Positions 1 through 7,684 of a stretch of DNA of 64,000 bases are shown here, one piece after another. The notes under the pieces were generated by a model. It made no database searches, was not told the DNA's origin, and saw nothing but the letters and a program-made list of their open reading frames with translations. The translations under genes were made by a program, and so were the position numbers. Source of the DNA: CALDSL01 sp039810245 (GTDB taxonomy: Bacteria > Chloroflexota > Anaerolineae > Anaerolineales > Anaerolineaceae); contig JBDHWQ010000021.1 in assembly GCA_039810245.1 (NCBI GenBank), forward strand, positions 1-64,000, written 5' to 3'. Positions within the stretch are counted from its first letter, which is position 1. Each line of letters opens with the position of its first letter.

Positions 1-75
1 TTTTGGGGAGAGAAAGCTGGCAATCCTCCCCCCAAAAGTGTACTTCCTTTTGGGGGGAGTTAGAGGGGGGTGGGC
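1..75 (+). repeat. Copy of the CCCCCAAAAGTGTACTT / GGGGGGAGTTAGAGGGGGG repeat
   Basis: C-run then G-run segment carrying the words CCCCCAAAAGTGTACTT and GGGGGGAGTTAGAGGGGGG. The same words occur in inverted orientation in the right arm of the composite repeat at about 12.75-12.84 kb and, more diverged, at 12.29-12.34 kb, so this is a dispersed intergenic repeat. It may start before the window. Confidence 0.7.
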
Positions 76-131
76 GTAAGAATGAAGATTGCCATAATCT
101 CTCGAAGTAGCATGAACAAACCGGCGTATCC

Positions 132-1199
132 CTAATACGCGCGCAAATACTGCGGGGGGACGGGCGCGGGACGGTCGAGGGTGTGCGCGGCGTGGACGGC
201 CCAGTAGGCGTCGCGCAGCAGCGCGCGGCCCAGCAGCATCATATCGGCGCGCCCCTCGCGCACCAGCGCATCCGCCTGCCCCGGGGTGGTGATCAGCCCG
301 ACCGCGGCGGTGGCGATGCCCGCGCCCTGGCGCACCGCCTCGGAAATGTGCACCTGGTAGCCGGGCTCGGCCGGCACGCGCGCCTGGAATACGTTGCCGC
401 CGGACGAGCAGTCGATCAGGTCGACGCCCTCGGCCTTTAGCCGCAGCGCCAGCGCCACGGAGTCTTCCACCTGCCAGCCATCCGCGCCGATCCAGTCCGT
501 GCCCGAGATGCGCGCGGTCAGCGGCAGGTGTTCGGGCCACACGGCGCGCACCGCCTGCGCCGTCTCGACCAGGAAGCGGATGCGGTTGTCAAAGCTGCCG
601 CCGTAGCGATCCGTGCGCCGGTTGGACCAGGGCGAGTAGAAGCTGTGCAGCAGGTAGCCATGCGCCGCGTGGATCTCCAGCCATTCAAAGCCCGCTGCCA
701 GCGCGCGCTGCGCCGCGGTCACAAACGCCGCCTGGATTGCGTGGATTTCTTCAACGGATAGCTCCTGTGGCGTCTGGTACGCGGGGCTGAAGGCCAACGG
801 GCTGGGCCCCACCACCTGCCACCCGCGCGGGTCAGATGGCTGGAGCGGCTGGCCGCCATCCCACGGGCGCGTACCGCTGGCCTTGCGCCCGGCATGCGCC
901 AGTTGCACGCCGGCCACCGCTCCCTGCTGTTTGAGGAAGCGCGTCACCCGCGCCAGCGGCGCGATCTGAGCGTCATTCCACAGTCCCAGGTCGTCGGCGG
1001 TGATGCGCCCGCGCGCTTCCACCGCCGTGGCCTCGCTGATGATCAGACCCGCGCCGCCCGCCGCGCGCGCCCCCAGGTGCGCCAGCAGCCAGTCGTTGGC
1101 CAGGCCGTCTTCGTAACTGTACATGCACATAGGCGACATGCCCACGCGGTTGCGCAGGGTGATATCACGGATCGTCAGCGGGGTGAACAGGTCGGGCAT
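132..1199 (-). CDS. Old yellow enzyme-family NAD(P)H:flavin oxidoreductase (YqjM/NamA type)
   Basis: A 355-residue FMN-dependent TIM-barrel ene-reductase, expected in the cytoplasm to reduce activated C=C bonds of unsaturated carbonyls with NAD(P)H. Visible family marks are the N-terminal LFTPLTIRDITLRNRVGMSP segment with the MCMYS stretch typical of the thermophilic-like YqjM subgroup, GVQLAHAGRKA, the substrate-binding HAAHGYLLHSF motif, SPWSNRRTDRYGGS, and the phosphate-binding end GRADMMLLGRALLRDAYWA. Length matches YqjM (about 340). A minus-strand TACAAT box lies about 35 nt upstream with GGAG before the ATG. It is divergent from the lipoprotein gene at 1284, sharing an 84-bp promoter gap. 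The physiological substrate cannot be deduced. Confidence 0.92.
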   Translation of the reverse strand: MPDLFTPLTIRDITLRNRVGMSPMCMYSYEDGLANDWLLAHLGARAAGGAGLIISEATAVEARGRITADDLGLWNDAQIAPLARVTRFLKQQGAVAGVQLAHAGRKASGTRPWDGGQPLQPSDPRGWQVVGPSPLAFSPAYQTPQELSVEEIHAIQAAFVTAAQRALAAGFEWLEIHAAHGYLLHSFYSPWSNRRTDRYGGSFDNRIRFLVETAQAVRAVWPEHLPLTARISGTDWIGADGWQVEDSVALALRLKAEGVDLIDCSSGGNVFQARVPAEPGYQVHISEAVRQGAGIATAAVGLITTPGQADALVREGRADMMLLGRALLRDAYWAVHAAHTLDRPAPVPPQYLRAY

Positions 1200-1283
1200 C
1201 GGGCATCTCCGGCGGAATGGGAATTTGCTGTAATTGTAGCACCAGGGTGGATATTGCTTTCGTTTGATAGTATCATTACCACG

Positions 1284-2189
1284 GTGAAACGACTGACCCT
1301 CCTGCTGTTGTGCCTCGTCCTGCTGACCGGCTGCGCGCCCAACCCCACGCCCGCCGCGCCGCAGCCTTCGGCCACGCCGCCCCTTGCCCCGCTGCCGGCC
1401 TCGAGCGCTACCAGCGCGCCGGCCCCCGCGCAGTCGCAGCCAGCGCTGCCCGAGGCTACCCCCACGCAGGGGCTGCCGGACGTGAACCAGTCACCGCAGC
1501 CGTACACCACCCCCACGCTGGAGAAGAACCTCTCGCGCAATTGTCTTAATCCCGGCGATTGGGAGCCAATGGTCAACGCCTATATGGCCCGCCAGGGCGT
1601 CGAAGACCTCAAAGAGCTGTGGAAGCAGTTCGACGAAGAAAACCCGGTCTACGACCTGATGTCCTCGCTGACCGACGTGACCAACACCTACGCCCACGCT
1701 ACCACCAATTCGAAAATGCTGCTGCTGGGCGAGTACAAGATCGCCATCAACCGCGCGGACGTGGTGGGCTACGCCCACTGTGCCGTCCTGCTCTACCTGG
1801 GTGGCGACGACCCGCAGGTGGGCGTGGGCCTGACCGACACCACGCTCAATGGCGCGTGGTCGGGCTTCGCCTACGGCAACCTGCGCTCCGAGGCAGAGAT
1901 GCGTGCCTTCATCCGCGACCACATCGGCAAGCCGGTGCTGGTGCGCTACATGGTTTCGCAGGACCCGCGCGACGTGAACTTTGTGCGCAGCGGGTTCTTT
2001 TCGCCGGTGATGAAGCTGCTGTGGGCCGACAGTTACTTTACCCGCTTCAGCCAGAACCCGGATATGCTCAAAGACAACGTCGGCCAGCCGCGCGGCCCCA
2101 GCATTAATGAGCTGATGGAGCTGATCAGCGCCTGGCCGGATACCGATGTTGGCGTCTTTCTGGACTACATCATCGATCCGATTCTTTAA
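1284..2189 (+). CDS. Putative lipoprotein of unknown function
   Basis: The 301-residue product starts at GTG 1284. An in-frame extension upstream to 894 is rejected because it runs antisense through the reductase gene and lacks a signal sequence, while GTG 1284 opens directly onto a lipoprotein signal peptide (VKRLTLLLLCLVLLTGC, lipidated Cys about 17). A Pro/Ala/Thr-rich linker follows to about residue 85, then a globular domain with Asn-Cys, GVGLTDTTLNG and a C-terminal VFLDYIIDPIL segment that I do not recognise. A TATCAT -10 box at 1271-1276 ends 7 nt before the GTG with no Shine-Dalgarno, so translation is probably leaderless. Predicted location: anchored outside the cytoplasmic membrane. 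Confidence 0.8.
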   Translation: MKRLTLLLLCLVLLTGCAPNPTPAAPQPSATPPLAPLPASSATSAPAPAQSQPALPEATPTQGLPDVNQSPQPYTTPTLEKNLSRNCLNPGDWEPMVNAYMARQGVEDLKELWKQFDEENPVYDLMSSLTDVTNTYAHATTNSKMLLLGEYKIAINRADVVGYAHCAVLLYLGGDDPQVGVGLTDTTLNGAWSGFAYGNLRSEAEMRAFIRDHIGKPVLVRYMVSQDPRDVNFVRSGFFSPVMKLLWADSYFTRFSQNPDMLKDNVGQPRGPSINELMELISAWPDTDVGVFLDYIIDPIL

Positions 2190-2195
2190 ACCAAG

Positions 2196-2292
2196 AACCT
2201 AACCCCCTCAATCCCCCTTCCCGATTCGGGAAGGGGGAAGCGGGAAGTAACTTTGCCCGTGACAGAGCCTTTGCTCCGTGGGGGTTAGGTTT
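2196..2292. repeat. Palindromic intergenic repeat with AACCTAACCCC ends
   Basis: Outer inverted ends AACCTAACCCCC (2196-2207) and GGGGTTAGGTT (2281-2291) enclose a perfect inner palindrome at 2213-2237 (12-bp arms, CCCCCTTCCCGA type). It lies between two co-directional lipoprotein genes and may fold into a strong transcript hairpin. It has no coding potential. Confidence 0.75.
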
Positions 2293-2356
2293 GCTGACAT
2301 AAGGCGGGAATGGAATATCGAACAGGAACCAATTTGGATCCTTTAGGCTTACTGGT

Positions 2357-3400
2357 ATGAAAATCAAACACTTTCTTCTTCTTGCGTGCATCCTGCTGGC
2401 CGCCTGCGCCAGTGCAAACGATGGGAGCGGCACATTCCCGGCCACCGCCATCCCGCTGACGGCTGGTACGAGGCCAGCTTCGGCCACCTCTGAGTCTGGC
2501 GGAGCGCCTACCCTGGCGCCTACGCTGACCCTGACGCCGCGCCCCAGCCAGACTGCCACCCCCAGGCCAACCCTCACCGCCACGCCCGCGCCGGTCTACC
2601 TGACCGGGGCGGGGGATATCTCGATCTGCGGCCAGGACGGCGATGACCAGACCGCCGCGCTGCTGGCGCAGATCCCCGGGCAGATCTTCACCGCCGGCGA
2701 TAACTCGAATGAAAGCGGCACGCAGGCGCAGTTTGAGAACTGCTTCGAGAAATCGTGGGGGCAGTTCAAAGACCGCCTGCGCCCGGCCGCCGGCAACCAC
2801 GAGTATTACACTCCCGGCGCGCAGTTCTACTACCAGTACTTTGGCGATGCCGCCGGTAAGCCGGGCGAGGGCTGGTACAGCTATGACTACGGCGGCTGGC
2901 ACATTGTGGTGCTCAACAGCAATTGCAACGACGTGGCCTGCGGCCCGCACAGCCCGCAGGTGACCTGGCTGCGCGCAGACCTGGCCGCCAGTGACGCGCT
3001 CTGCACCCTGGCCATCTGGCATCACCCGCGCTGGAGCAGCGGCCTGGCAAGCAGCGACGGGCGCATGTCGCCCGCCTACCGCGCGCTGTACGAGTACGGC
3101 GCGGAAATCGTGGTCAGCGGCCACGCCCATGATTACGAGCGCCTGGCCCCGCTCGACCCCGAAGGTCAGCGCGACCCGGACTATGGCATCCGCCAGTTCG
3201 TGGTGGGCACCGGCGGGGTCAACAGCCTGCCGTTCCCCGGGCTGCTGCCGGAGAGCGAAGCCCATAACAGCGGCGCGTTTGGCGTCATCCGTTTCAGCCT
3301 GCGCCCCGATGGCTACAACTGGACCTTTCTTCCGGTGGAAGGCGAAACCTACACCGACAGCGGGTCGGGGGTATGCCACCCGGCCCCATCCACAAAATAA
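2357..3400 (+). CDS. Secreted metallophosphoesterase lipoprotein (purple acid phosphatase-like fold)
   Basis: The 347-residue product has a lipoprotein signal (MKIKHFLLLACILLAAC, Cys 17), a Thr/Pro-rich spacer to about residue 75, and a calcineurin-like phosphoesterase domain. Its metal-binding motifs appear in order: GDIS, AGDNS, GNHE (in AAGNHEYY), WHHPRW and GHAHDYERL. It is expected to hydrolyse phosphomono- or diesters outside the membrane using a dinuclear metal centre; the substrate is unknown. The domain resembles acid phosphatase type 7 / iron-zinc purple acid phosphatases. The ATG lies downstream of the palindromic repeat; its promoter is not obvious. Confidence 0.88.
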   Translation: MKIKHFLLLACILLAACASANDGSGTFPATAIPLTAGTRPASATSESGGAPTLAPTLTLTPRPSQTATPRPTLTATPAPVYLTGAGDISICGQDGDDQTAALLAQIPGQIFTAGDNSNESGTQAQFENCFEKSWGQFKDRLRPAAGNHEYYTPGAQFYYQYFGDAAGKPGEGWYSYDYGGWHIVVLNSNCNDVACGPHSPQVTWLRADLAASDALCTLAIWHHPRWSSGLASSDGRMSPAYRALYEYGAEIVVSGHAHDYERLAPLDPEGQRDPDYGIRQFVVGTGGVNSLPFPGLLPESEAHNSGAFGVIRFSLRPDGYNWTFLPVEGETYTDSGSGVCHPAPSTK

Positions 3401-3417
3401 CGGGAAATAACCAGAAA

Positions 3418-3536
3418 CAATCCACAGCCACGCGGCGAATCTGTGGATAAGTATGGTAAAAGCTGTGGAGAAATGTGGATAACTCCCCGGATTCCGCGGG
3501 AAAACCGGGCGGATATCTGTGGAGAATTGTGGATAA
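3418..3536 (-). promoter_or_regulatory. DnaA-box cluster (candidate oriC, DnaA-titration or DnaA-regulatory site)
   Basis: Three exact TTATCCACA boxes, read as TGTGGATAA on the plus strand, lie at 3442-3450, 3474-3482 and 3528-3536. Two one-mismatch copies TGTGGAGAA lie at 3464-3472 and 3518-3526. A weaker opposite-strand copy CAATCCACA lies at 3418-3426. The near and exact boxes form two identical tandem pairs separated by one base, 54 bp apart. AT-richer sequence (AAAATAACGGGAAATAACC) sits on the left and a perfect hairpin on the right. The boxes are in a 219-bp gap upstream of the lactate permease. No dnaA, dnaN or rpmH is in the window, so origin function is unproven. Confidence 0.75.
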
Positions 3537-3549
3537 CCTGGTAGAAATG

Positions 3550-3585
3550 TTTTTGGCAAATGCGCGAAAGCGCATTTGCCAAAAA
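3550..3585. repeat. Perfect 16-bp inverted repeat with GAAA loop
   Basis: Arms at 3550-3565 and 3570-3585 are perfectly complementary (TTTTTGGCAAATGCGC) around a 4-nt GAAA loop. There is no T-run after either arm on either strand, so it is not a normal intrinsic terminator. It lies 14 bp from the DnaA-box cluster and 22 bp before the -10 box of the lactate permease gene. Confidence 0.85.
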
Positions 3586-3606
3586 CGAAAAACCCCCTTT
3601 CTCCGT

Positions 3607-3612
3607 TATAAT
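3607..3612 (+). promoter_or_regulatory. TATAAT -10 box, leaderless promoter of lactate permease
   Basis: Exact TATAAT ends 7 nt before ATG 3620, with no Shine-Dalgarno between them. The spacing puts the expected transcription start at or next to the start codon. Confidence 0.7.
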
Positions 3613-3619
3613 TCTCCCC

Positions 3620-5197
3620 ATGCCGCTGACCCTGCTGAACTGGCTCCTTGCCCTCTCTCCCATTGTCGTCGTACTCGTGCTGATGCTCGTGTTCCACTGG
3701 TCCAGCAGCCGGGCCGGCGCGGTAGCGTGGTTCGCCACTATCCTGGTGGCCGTGCTGCGCTTCGGCGCCACGCCGCAACTCATCGCCTACACACAGGCCA
3801 AGGCCGCCCTGCTGACGCTGGACGTGCTGTACGTGATCTGGGCCGCGCTGCTGCTGTTCCACGTGGCCGACGAGGCCGGCGCAGTCAAGCTGGTGGGCCA
3901 GACCCTGCCCGCCCTGACACCCGACCGCATGATGCAGGGCCTGCTGCTGGGCTGGCTGTTCGCCTCGCTGCTGCAAGGCATGGGCGGGTTTGGCGTGCCG
4001 GTGGCGGTAGCTGCGCCCCTGCTGGTGAGCCTGGGCTTCAACCCGGTGCAGGCGGTGGTGATGGCCTGCGTGGGCCACGGCTGGGCGGTGAATTTTGGCT
4101 CGCTGGCCACCTCGTTCCAGACCATGCTGGCGGTCACCAACCTGCCCGGGCCGCTGCTGGCCCCGGATGCCGGCCTGCTGCTGGGCGTCAGCTCGTTCGC
4201 CAGCGGGGCCATCGTGGCCTACGTGGGCAGCGGGCGCAAGGGGCTGCTGCGCGGCCTGCCCGCGGTGGCCATCCTGGGCGTGGTGATGGGCGGGGTGCAG
4301 TACTGGCTGGTGACGCATCGCCTGTGGACGCTGGGCGCGACCGGCGGGGCGCTGGCCGGGCTGCTGGTAGGGCTGCTGGTGGCGCGCCTGCCCATTTACC
4401 GCAACCACCATCCCGAAGATGCGCCCGAGATGGCCCCGGCCGCGCCGGTGGCCGCGCTGCCGCCCGCGCGCAAGCTGTTTACCGCGTTCTCGGCCTACAC
4501 CGTGCTGATCGTACTGGCGTTTGGCATCAACCTGATCGTTCCGCTGCGCAATCTGCTCGACCGCGTGAGCTTTAACCTCAATTTTCCCGAGCTGTCCACC
4601 ACCTACGGTTTTGTCACCGCCGCCGGGCCGGGGCGCGAAATCAGCCTGCTCAACCACCCGGGCGCCATCCTGATTTACTCATCGCTGATCGCCGCCTGGA
4701 TTTACGCGCGCGCCGGGCTGTACCAACCCGGGGCGCGCCAGCGCATTGCCAACCGCGTGCTCAAGGGCGCGGTCTCGTCCAGCCTGGGCATCGTGTCGAT
4801 GGTCGGGCTGGCGGTGGTGATGTCGCACAGCGGCATGACCAACATCCTCGCCGAAGGCCTCAGCCAGAGCTTTGGCCGCGCGGCCTACCCGCTGATTGCC
4901 CCGGTGATCGGCGCGATTGGGGCGTTCATCACCGGCAGCAACAATAATTCCAACGTGCTGTTCGCCGTACTGCAGATGCGCACCGCCGAGCTGCTCCAGC
5001 TTTCGGTCCCGTTGATCCTCGGCGCGCAGACCGCCGGCGGGGCGCTGGGCAGCATCATGGCCCCGGCAAAGGTGATCGTGGGCTGCTCGACGGTGGGCCT
5101 GAGCGAGCGCGAGGGCGAAGTGGTGGGCAGGGTGATCCTGTACGGCATGGCCCCGGTGGCGCTTGTTTCGCTGTTGGCCTGGCTGCTGGCGCGCTAA
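3620..5197 (+). CDS. L-lactate permease family transporter
   Basis: The 525-residue polytopic membrane protein of the LctP/LldP family (usual length about 550) should import lactate or glycolate with protons. Hydrophobic segments run from residue 1 to the end. Family-like stretches include GMGGFGVPVAVAAPLL and the conserved GSNNNSNVLFAVLQ near the C-terminal quarter, followed by GGALGSIMAPAKVIVG. An upstream extension to 3560 is rejected because it would start inside the hairpin and precede the -10 box; ATG 3620 sits 7 nt after TATAAT. A small membrane protein gene follows 11 nt downstream and is probably co-transcribed. The DnaA boxes just upstream could affect its expression. Confidence 0.9.
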   Translation: MPLTLLNWLLALSPIVVVLVLMLVFHWSSSRAGAVAWFATILVAVLRFGATPQLIAYTQAKAALLTLDVLYVIWAALLLFHVADEAGAVKLVGQTLPALTPDRMMQGLLLGWLFASLLQGMGGFGVPVAVAAPLLVSLGFNPVQAVVMACVGHGWAVNFGSLATSFQTMLAVTNLPGPLLAPDAGLLLGVSSFASGAIVAYVGSGRKGLLRGLPAVAILGVVMGGVQYWLVTHRLWTLGATGGALAGLLVGLLVARLPIYRNHHPEDAPEMAPAAPVAALPPARKLFTAFSAYTVLIVLAFGINLIVPLRNLLDRVSFNLNFPELSTTYGFVTAAGPGREISLLNHPGAILIYSSLIAAWIYARAGLYQPGARQRIANRVLKGAVSSSLGIVSMVGLAVVMSHSGMTNILAEGLSQSFGRAAYPLIAPVIGAIGAFITGSNNNSNVLFAVLQMRTAELLQLSVPLILGAQTAGGALGSIMAPAKVIVGCSTVGLSEREGEVVGRVILYGMAPVALVSLLAWLLAR

Positions 5198-5208
5198 AGG
5201 AGCATGCG

Positions 5209-5403
5209 ATGGCGCAATCTACTCCGAAGAAAAATGGTAACAGTAACGGCAAGCGCGCGCGGGTACAGTCTATCGCGCTGGCCGTCTCGCTGCTCACCCC
5301 GTTTGGCATCTATTACGCCCTGCAGGCCGGCAGCCCCATTCTCGGCGCGGTCTTCTTCGCCATCCTCACCCTGGCGATGGCGGTGGTGGTGGTGAAGGGG
5401 TAA
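5209..5403 (+). CDS. Small membrane protein, unknown function
   Basis: The 64-residue product has a basic, Ser/Asn/Lys-rich N-terminus (MAQSTPKKNGNSNGKRARVQ) followed by two hydrophobic stretches, roughly residues 20-38 and 43-62. AAAGGAG lies 8-9 nt before the ATG and the gene starts 11 nt after the permease stop, so translation as a second cistron is plausible. I do not recognise a family. It ends 16 bp from the converging Mrp gene. Confidence 0.65.
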   Translation: MAQSTPKKNGNSNGKRARVQSIALAVSLLTPFGIYYALQAGSPILGAVFFAILTLAMAVVVVKG

Positions 5404-5419
5404 AGAGGGGAGCGCTTGA

Positions 5420-6517
5420 TCACGCTTTTCTTTCCGGCAGCGGGCCGAAGCTGGCCGGAAAGTTGGGCGGGGCGAAGACCGGGGCGGGCATCTGCGCGGC
5501 CAGGGCATCGGCTTCGGCCAGGGTCACGCTTTCGATCTCGCCCGCATCCGCCGCCGCGGTCACCTGCGGGTCGATCGGCAGGCGCGCCAGCAGCGGAACA
5601 CCCACCGCCGCGGCGATCTCCGCGCCGTGGCCCGGGCCAAAGATTTCGTGCCGAGTGCCGGTCTCCGGGCAGGGATAATAGCTCATATTCTCCACCACGC
5701 CCAGCACCTTCACGTTGAGCTGTTTGAGCATATTGGCGCCCTTGCGCACCACCATCCCGGCCAGCTCCTGTGGCGTGGTCACCAGCACTACCCCGTTCAG
5801 CGGCAGGTTGCGCATCACCGTCAGCGAGGCATCCGACGTGCCCGGGGGCATGTCTACCAGCAGGTAATCCAGCTTGCCCCAGATGACGTCATTCCAGAAC
5901 TGCAAAATCGTTCCCGAGATCATCGGCCCGCGCAGGATCACCGGCGCGTCTTCATTTTCGACGAACAGGTTAATCGAGATGGCGCGGATGCCGGTGCGGG
6001 TGATGGCCGGCAGCATGCCCAGGTCACTGCCGCGCACGTCGCCGCGCGCCAGCCCGAACAACCGCGGCACCGACGGCCCGGTGATGTCCGCGTCCAACAC
6101 ACCAACCTTAAAGCCGCGCCGCTGCAGGGCCACTGCCAGCAGCGCCGTCACCGACGACTTGCCCACCCCGCCCTTGCCGCTCATCACCGCGATCATTTGC
6201 CCCACGCGGTTGAACGCCGCCAGCTTGGACGGCTGCGGCTGGCCGCCGCCGGTAGCCGCGCGGCGCTCCTCGGCGTTCATCACGCCAAAGGTGATCTCCA
6301 CCTGCTGCACGCCCGGCAGGTCGCGCAGCGCCGATTCGGCCGCGCGCGCCATCTGGTTGCGCATCGGGCAGCCGGCCACGGTCAGCGCCAGGGTGAAAGC
6401 CACGTGTTCTGCTTCGATGCGGATATCGCGCACCATGCCCAGGTCAACGATGCTGCGCCGCAGCTCCGGGTCCATCACCGGGCGCAGAGCATCTAACACC
6501 TGCTCGTTTGTAATCAT
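5420..6517 (-). CDS. Mrp/ApbC-type P-loop ATPase, iron-sulfur cluster carrier
   Basis: The 365-residue protein has an N-terminal MIP18/DUF59-like domain (about 1-80), a linker, and an Mrp/NBP35 ATPase domain with deviant Walker A SGKGGVGKSS at 113-122, LDADITGPS at 141-149 and DMPPGT at 222-227. The family is thought to carry Fe-S clusters to apoproteins in the cytoplasm. The usual C-terminal CXXC cluster motif reads CPET (C283, T286), so the second cysteine is missing. Minus-strand TATAAT lies about 60 nt upstream, with AAGGACGG before ATG 6517. Confidence 0.92.
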   Translation of the reverse strand: MITNEQVLDALRPVMDPELRRSIVDLGMVRDIRIEAEHVAFTLALTVAGCPMRNQMARAAESALRDLPGVQQVEITFGVMNAEERRAATGGGQPQPSKLAAFNRVGQMIAVMSGKGGVGKSSVTALLAVALQRRGFKVGVLDADITGPSVPRLFGLARGDVRGSDLGMLPAITRTGIRAISINLFVENEDAPVILRGPMISGTILQFWNDVIWGKLDYLLVDMPPGTSDASLTVMRNLPLNGVVLVTTPQELAGMVVRKGANMLKQLNVKVLGVVENMSYYPCPETGTRHEIFGPGHGAEIAAAVGVPLLARLPIDPQVTAAADAGEIESVTLAEADALAAQMPAPVFAPPNFPASFGPLPERKA

Positions 6518-6622
6518 GCTTGCCGTCCTTTTGCCAGATCTGGAAATCGCGCAGGGGCCGCGAAGGCTGATATTATACGGTGATCCGCGCGTTTTTCGTA
6601 ATTTCTTCGCGCCCTTTGCATT

Positions 6623-7609
6623 TCAAGATTTTTCCCGCCGGTATTGCCGGATGGCTTCGTCCAGCGCGTCGCGCACGGGGGTATAACGCAGGCCCAGCTC
6701 GCGCGCCGCGCGCGAGCCGTCGAAGCAGAAGCCGGCGTGCATCGTGCGCCCGGCGTCGACCGAGAGCGTCCACAGCGGCGGCCGGCCGGTGACCTGCGCC
6801 AGCGCGGTGAACGGGTAGGACGCGGCGCGCACCAGCCAGTCCGGCAGGCGCAGCGGCGGGCGCGGCGCCCCGGACAGCCGGCTGACCAGGTCGGTGAAAT
6901 CGCGCCCCAGCAGCGTCTCGCTGCCGATCAGGTAGCCGCGGCCGGCGGCGGCAGGGTTCTCGACCGCCAGCCGCAGCGCGGCGGCCACGTCGCGCACCGC
7001 CACGTAGGTCACCGGCGTGTTGGGGAAGATGTCGCTGGGCGTGCGCCGGAAGGCCAGCAGGCGGATGTAATCGCCGCTGGGGCGGTCGTCGCCCGCGCCG
7101 AGCACGATGCCCGGATAGAGCACGGTCAGCGGCAGGCCGGCCGCCGCGCACATCTCGCGCGCGGCGCGCTCGCCGGCAGCCTTGCTGCGCGCGTACTGGC
7201 TGAGCAGCCGCGCGGCGCGCGGGGTGTCCTCATCAAACGGGCAGGCGGCGGGCCTGCCCCACACCGCCACGGTGGACATATGCACCACGCGGCGCGCGCC
7301 GCTCTCGATCGCGGCCTGCATCACCGCGCGCGCGCCGTCCACGTTGACCTGCCAGAACAGCTCCGGTGTACGCGACCACATGGCGTAGTGTCCCGCCAGG
7401 TGGACGATCACCTCGCAGCCGCGCATGCCTTCGCGCAGGGCGCGCGCATCGGCCAGGCTGCCGTGGACCGGCTGCACGCCCAGCGGGAGCAGGCCACCCA
7501 GCCGCGCCGGGTCGCGCGCCAGGGCGCGCACGCTGTGGCCGGCGGCGAGCAGCTCGCGCGCGGCGTATTTTCCGATGAAGCCGGTGGCCCCGGTGAGGAA
7601 GATGTTCAT
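6623..7609 (-). CDS. NAD-dependent epimerase/dehydratase (extended SDR)
   Basis: The 328-residue Rossmann-fold protein opens with the nucleotide-binding GATGFIGKY motif and carries the YARSK catalytic Tyr-Lys pair (YxxxK), HLAGHYAMW, and MSTVAVWG leading to the active-site serine region. It resembles the dihydroflavonol-4-reductase / 3-beta-HSD-like branch of extended SDRs. Its substrate could be a nucleotide sugar, steroid-like or polyketide alcohol; nothing nearby decides this. It lies 105 bp downstream of the Mrp gene start and 75 bp after the helicase stop on the same strand. Confidence 0.88.
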   Translation of the reverse strand: MNIFLTGATGFIGKYAARELLAAGHSVRALARDPARLGGLLPLGVQPVHGSLADARALREGMRGCEVIVHLAGHYAMWSRTPELFWQVNVDGARAVMQAAIESGARRVVHMSTVAVWGRPAACPFDEDTPRAARLLSQYARSKAAGERAAREMCAAAGLPLTVLYPGIVLGAGDDRPSGDYIRLLAFRRTPSDIFPNTPVTYVAVRDVAAALRLAVENPAAAGRGYLIGSETLLGRDFTDLVSRLSGAPRPPLRLPDWLVRAASYPFTALAQVTGRPPLWTLSVDAGRTMHAGFCFDGSRAARELGLRYTPVRDALDEAIRQYRREKS

Positions 7610-7684
7610 GGGATGGAATTGGAGTACATCGGAGGGTGCGCCTGCTCGAAGAGCACCCGCGGGGATTTTCGGCGGAGGTCGTGA

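Noticed and set aside
894..1283. N-terminal extension of the lipoprotein gene to position 894
   Set aside because: The extension is antisense to the reductase and the internal GTG 1284 opens on a lipoprotein signal preceded by a -10 box.
3550..3585. Reading the GAAA hairpin as an intrinsic terminator
   Set aside because: Neither strand has a T-run after the stem; the flanks are A-rich/C-rich.
2285..4657. 790-aa minus-strand open frame over the phosphoesterase and lactate permease
   Set aside because: Low-complexity Gln/His/Arg composition, antisense to two well-supported genes, and it runs through the DnaA-box gap.
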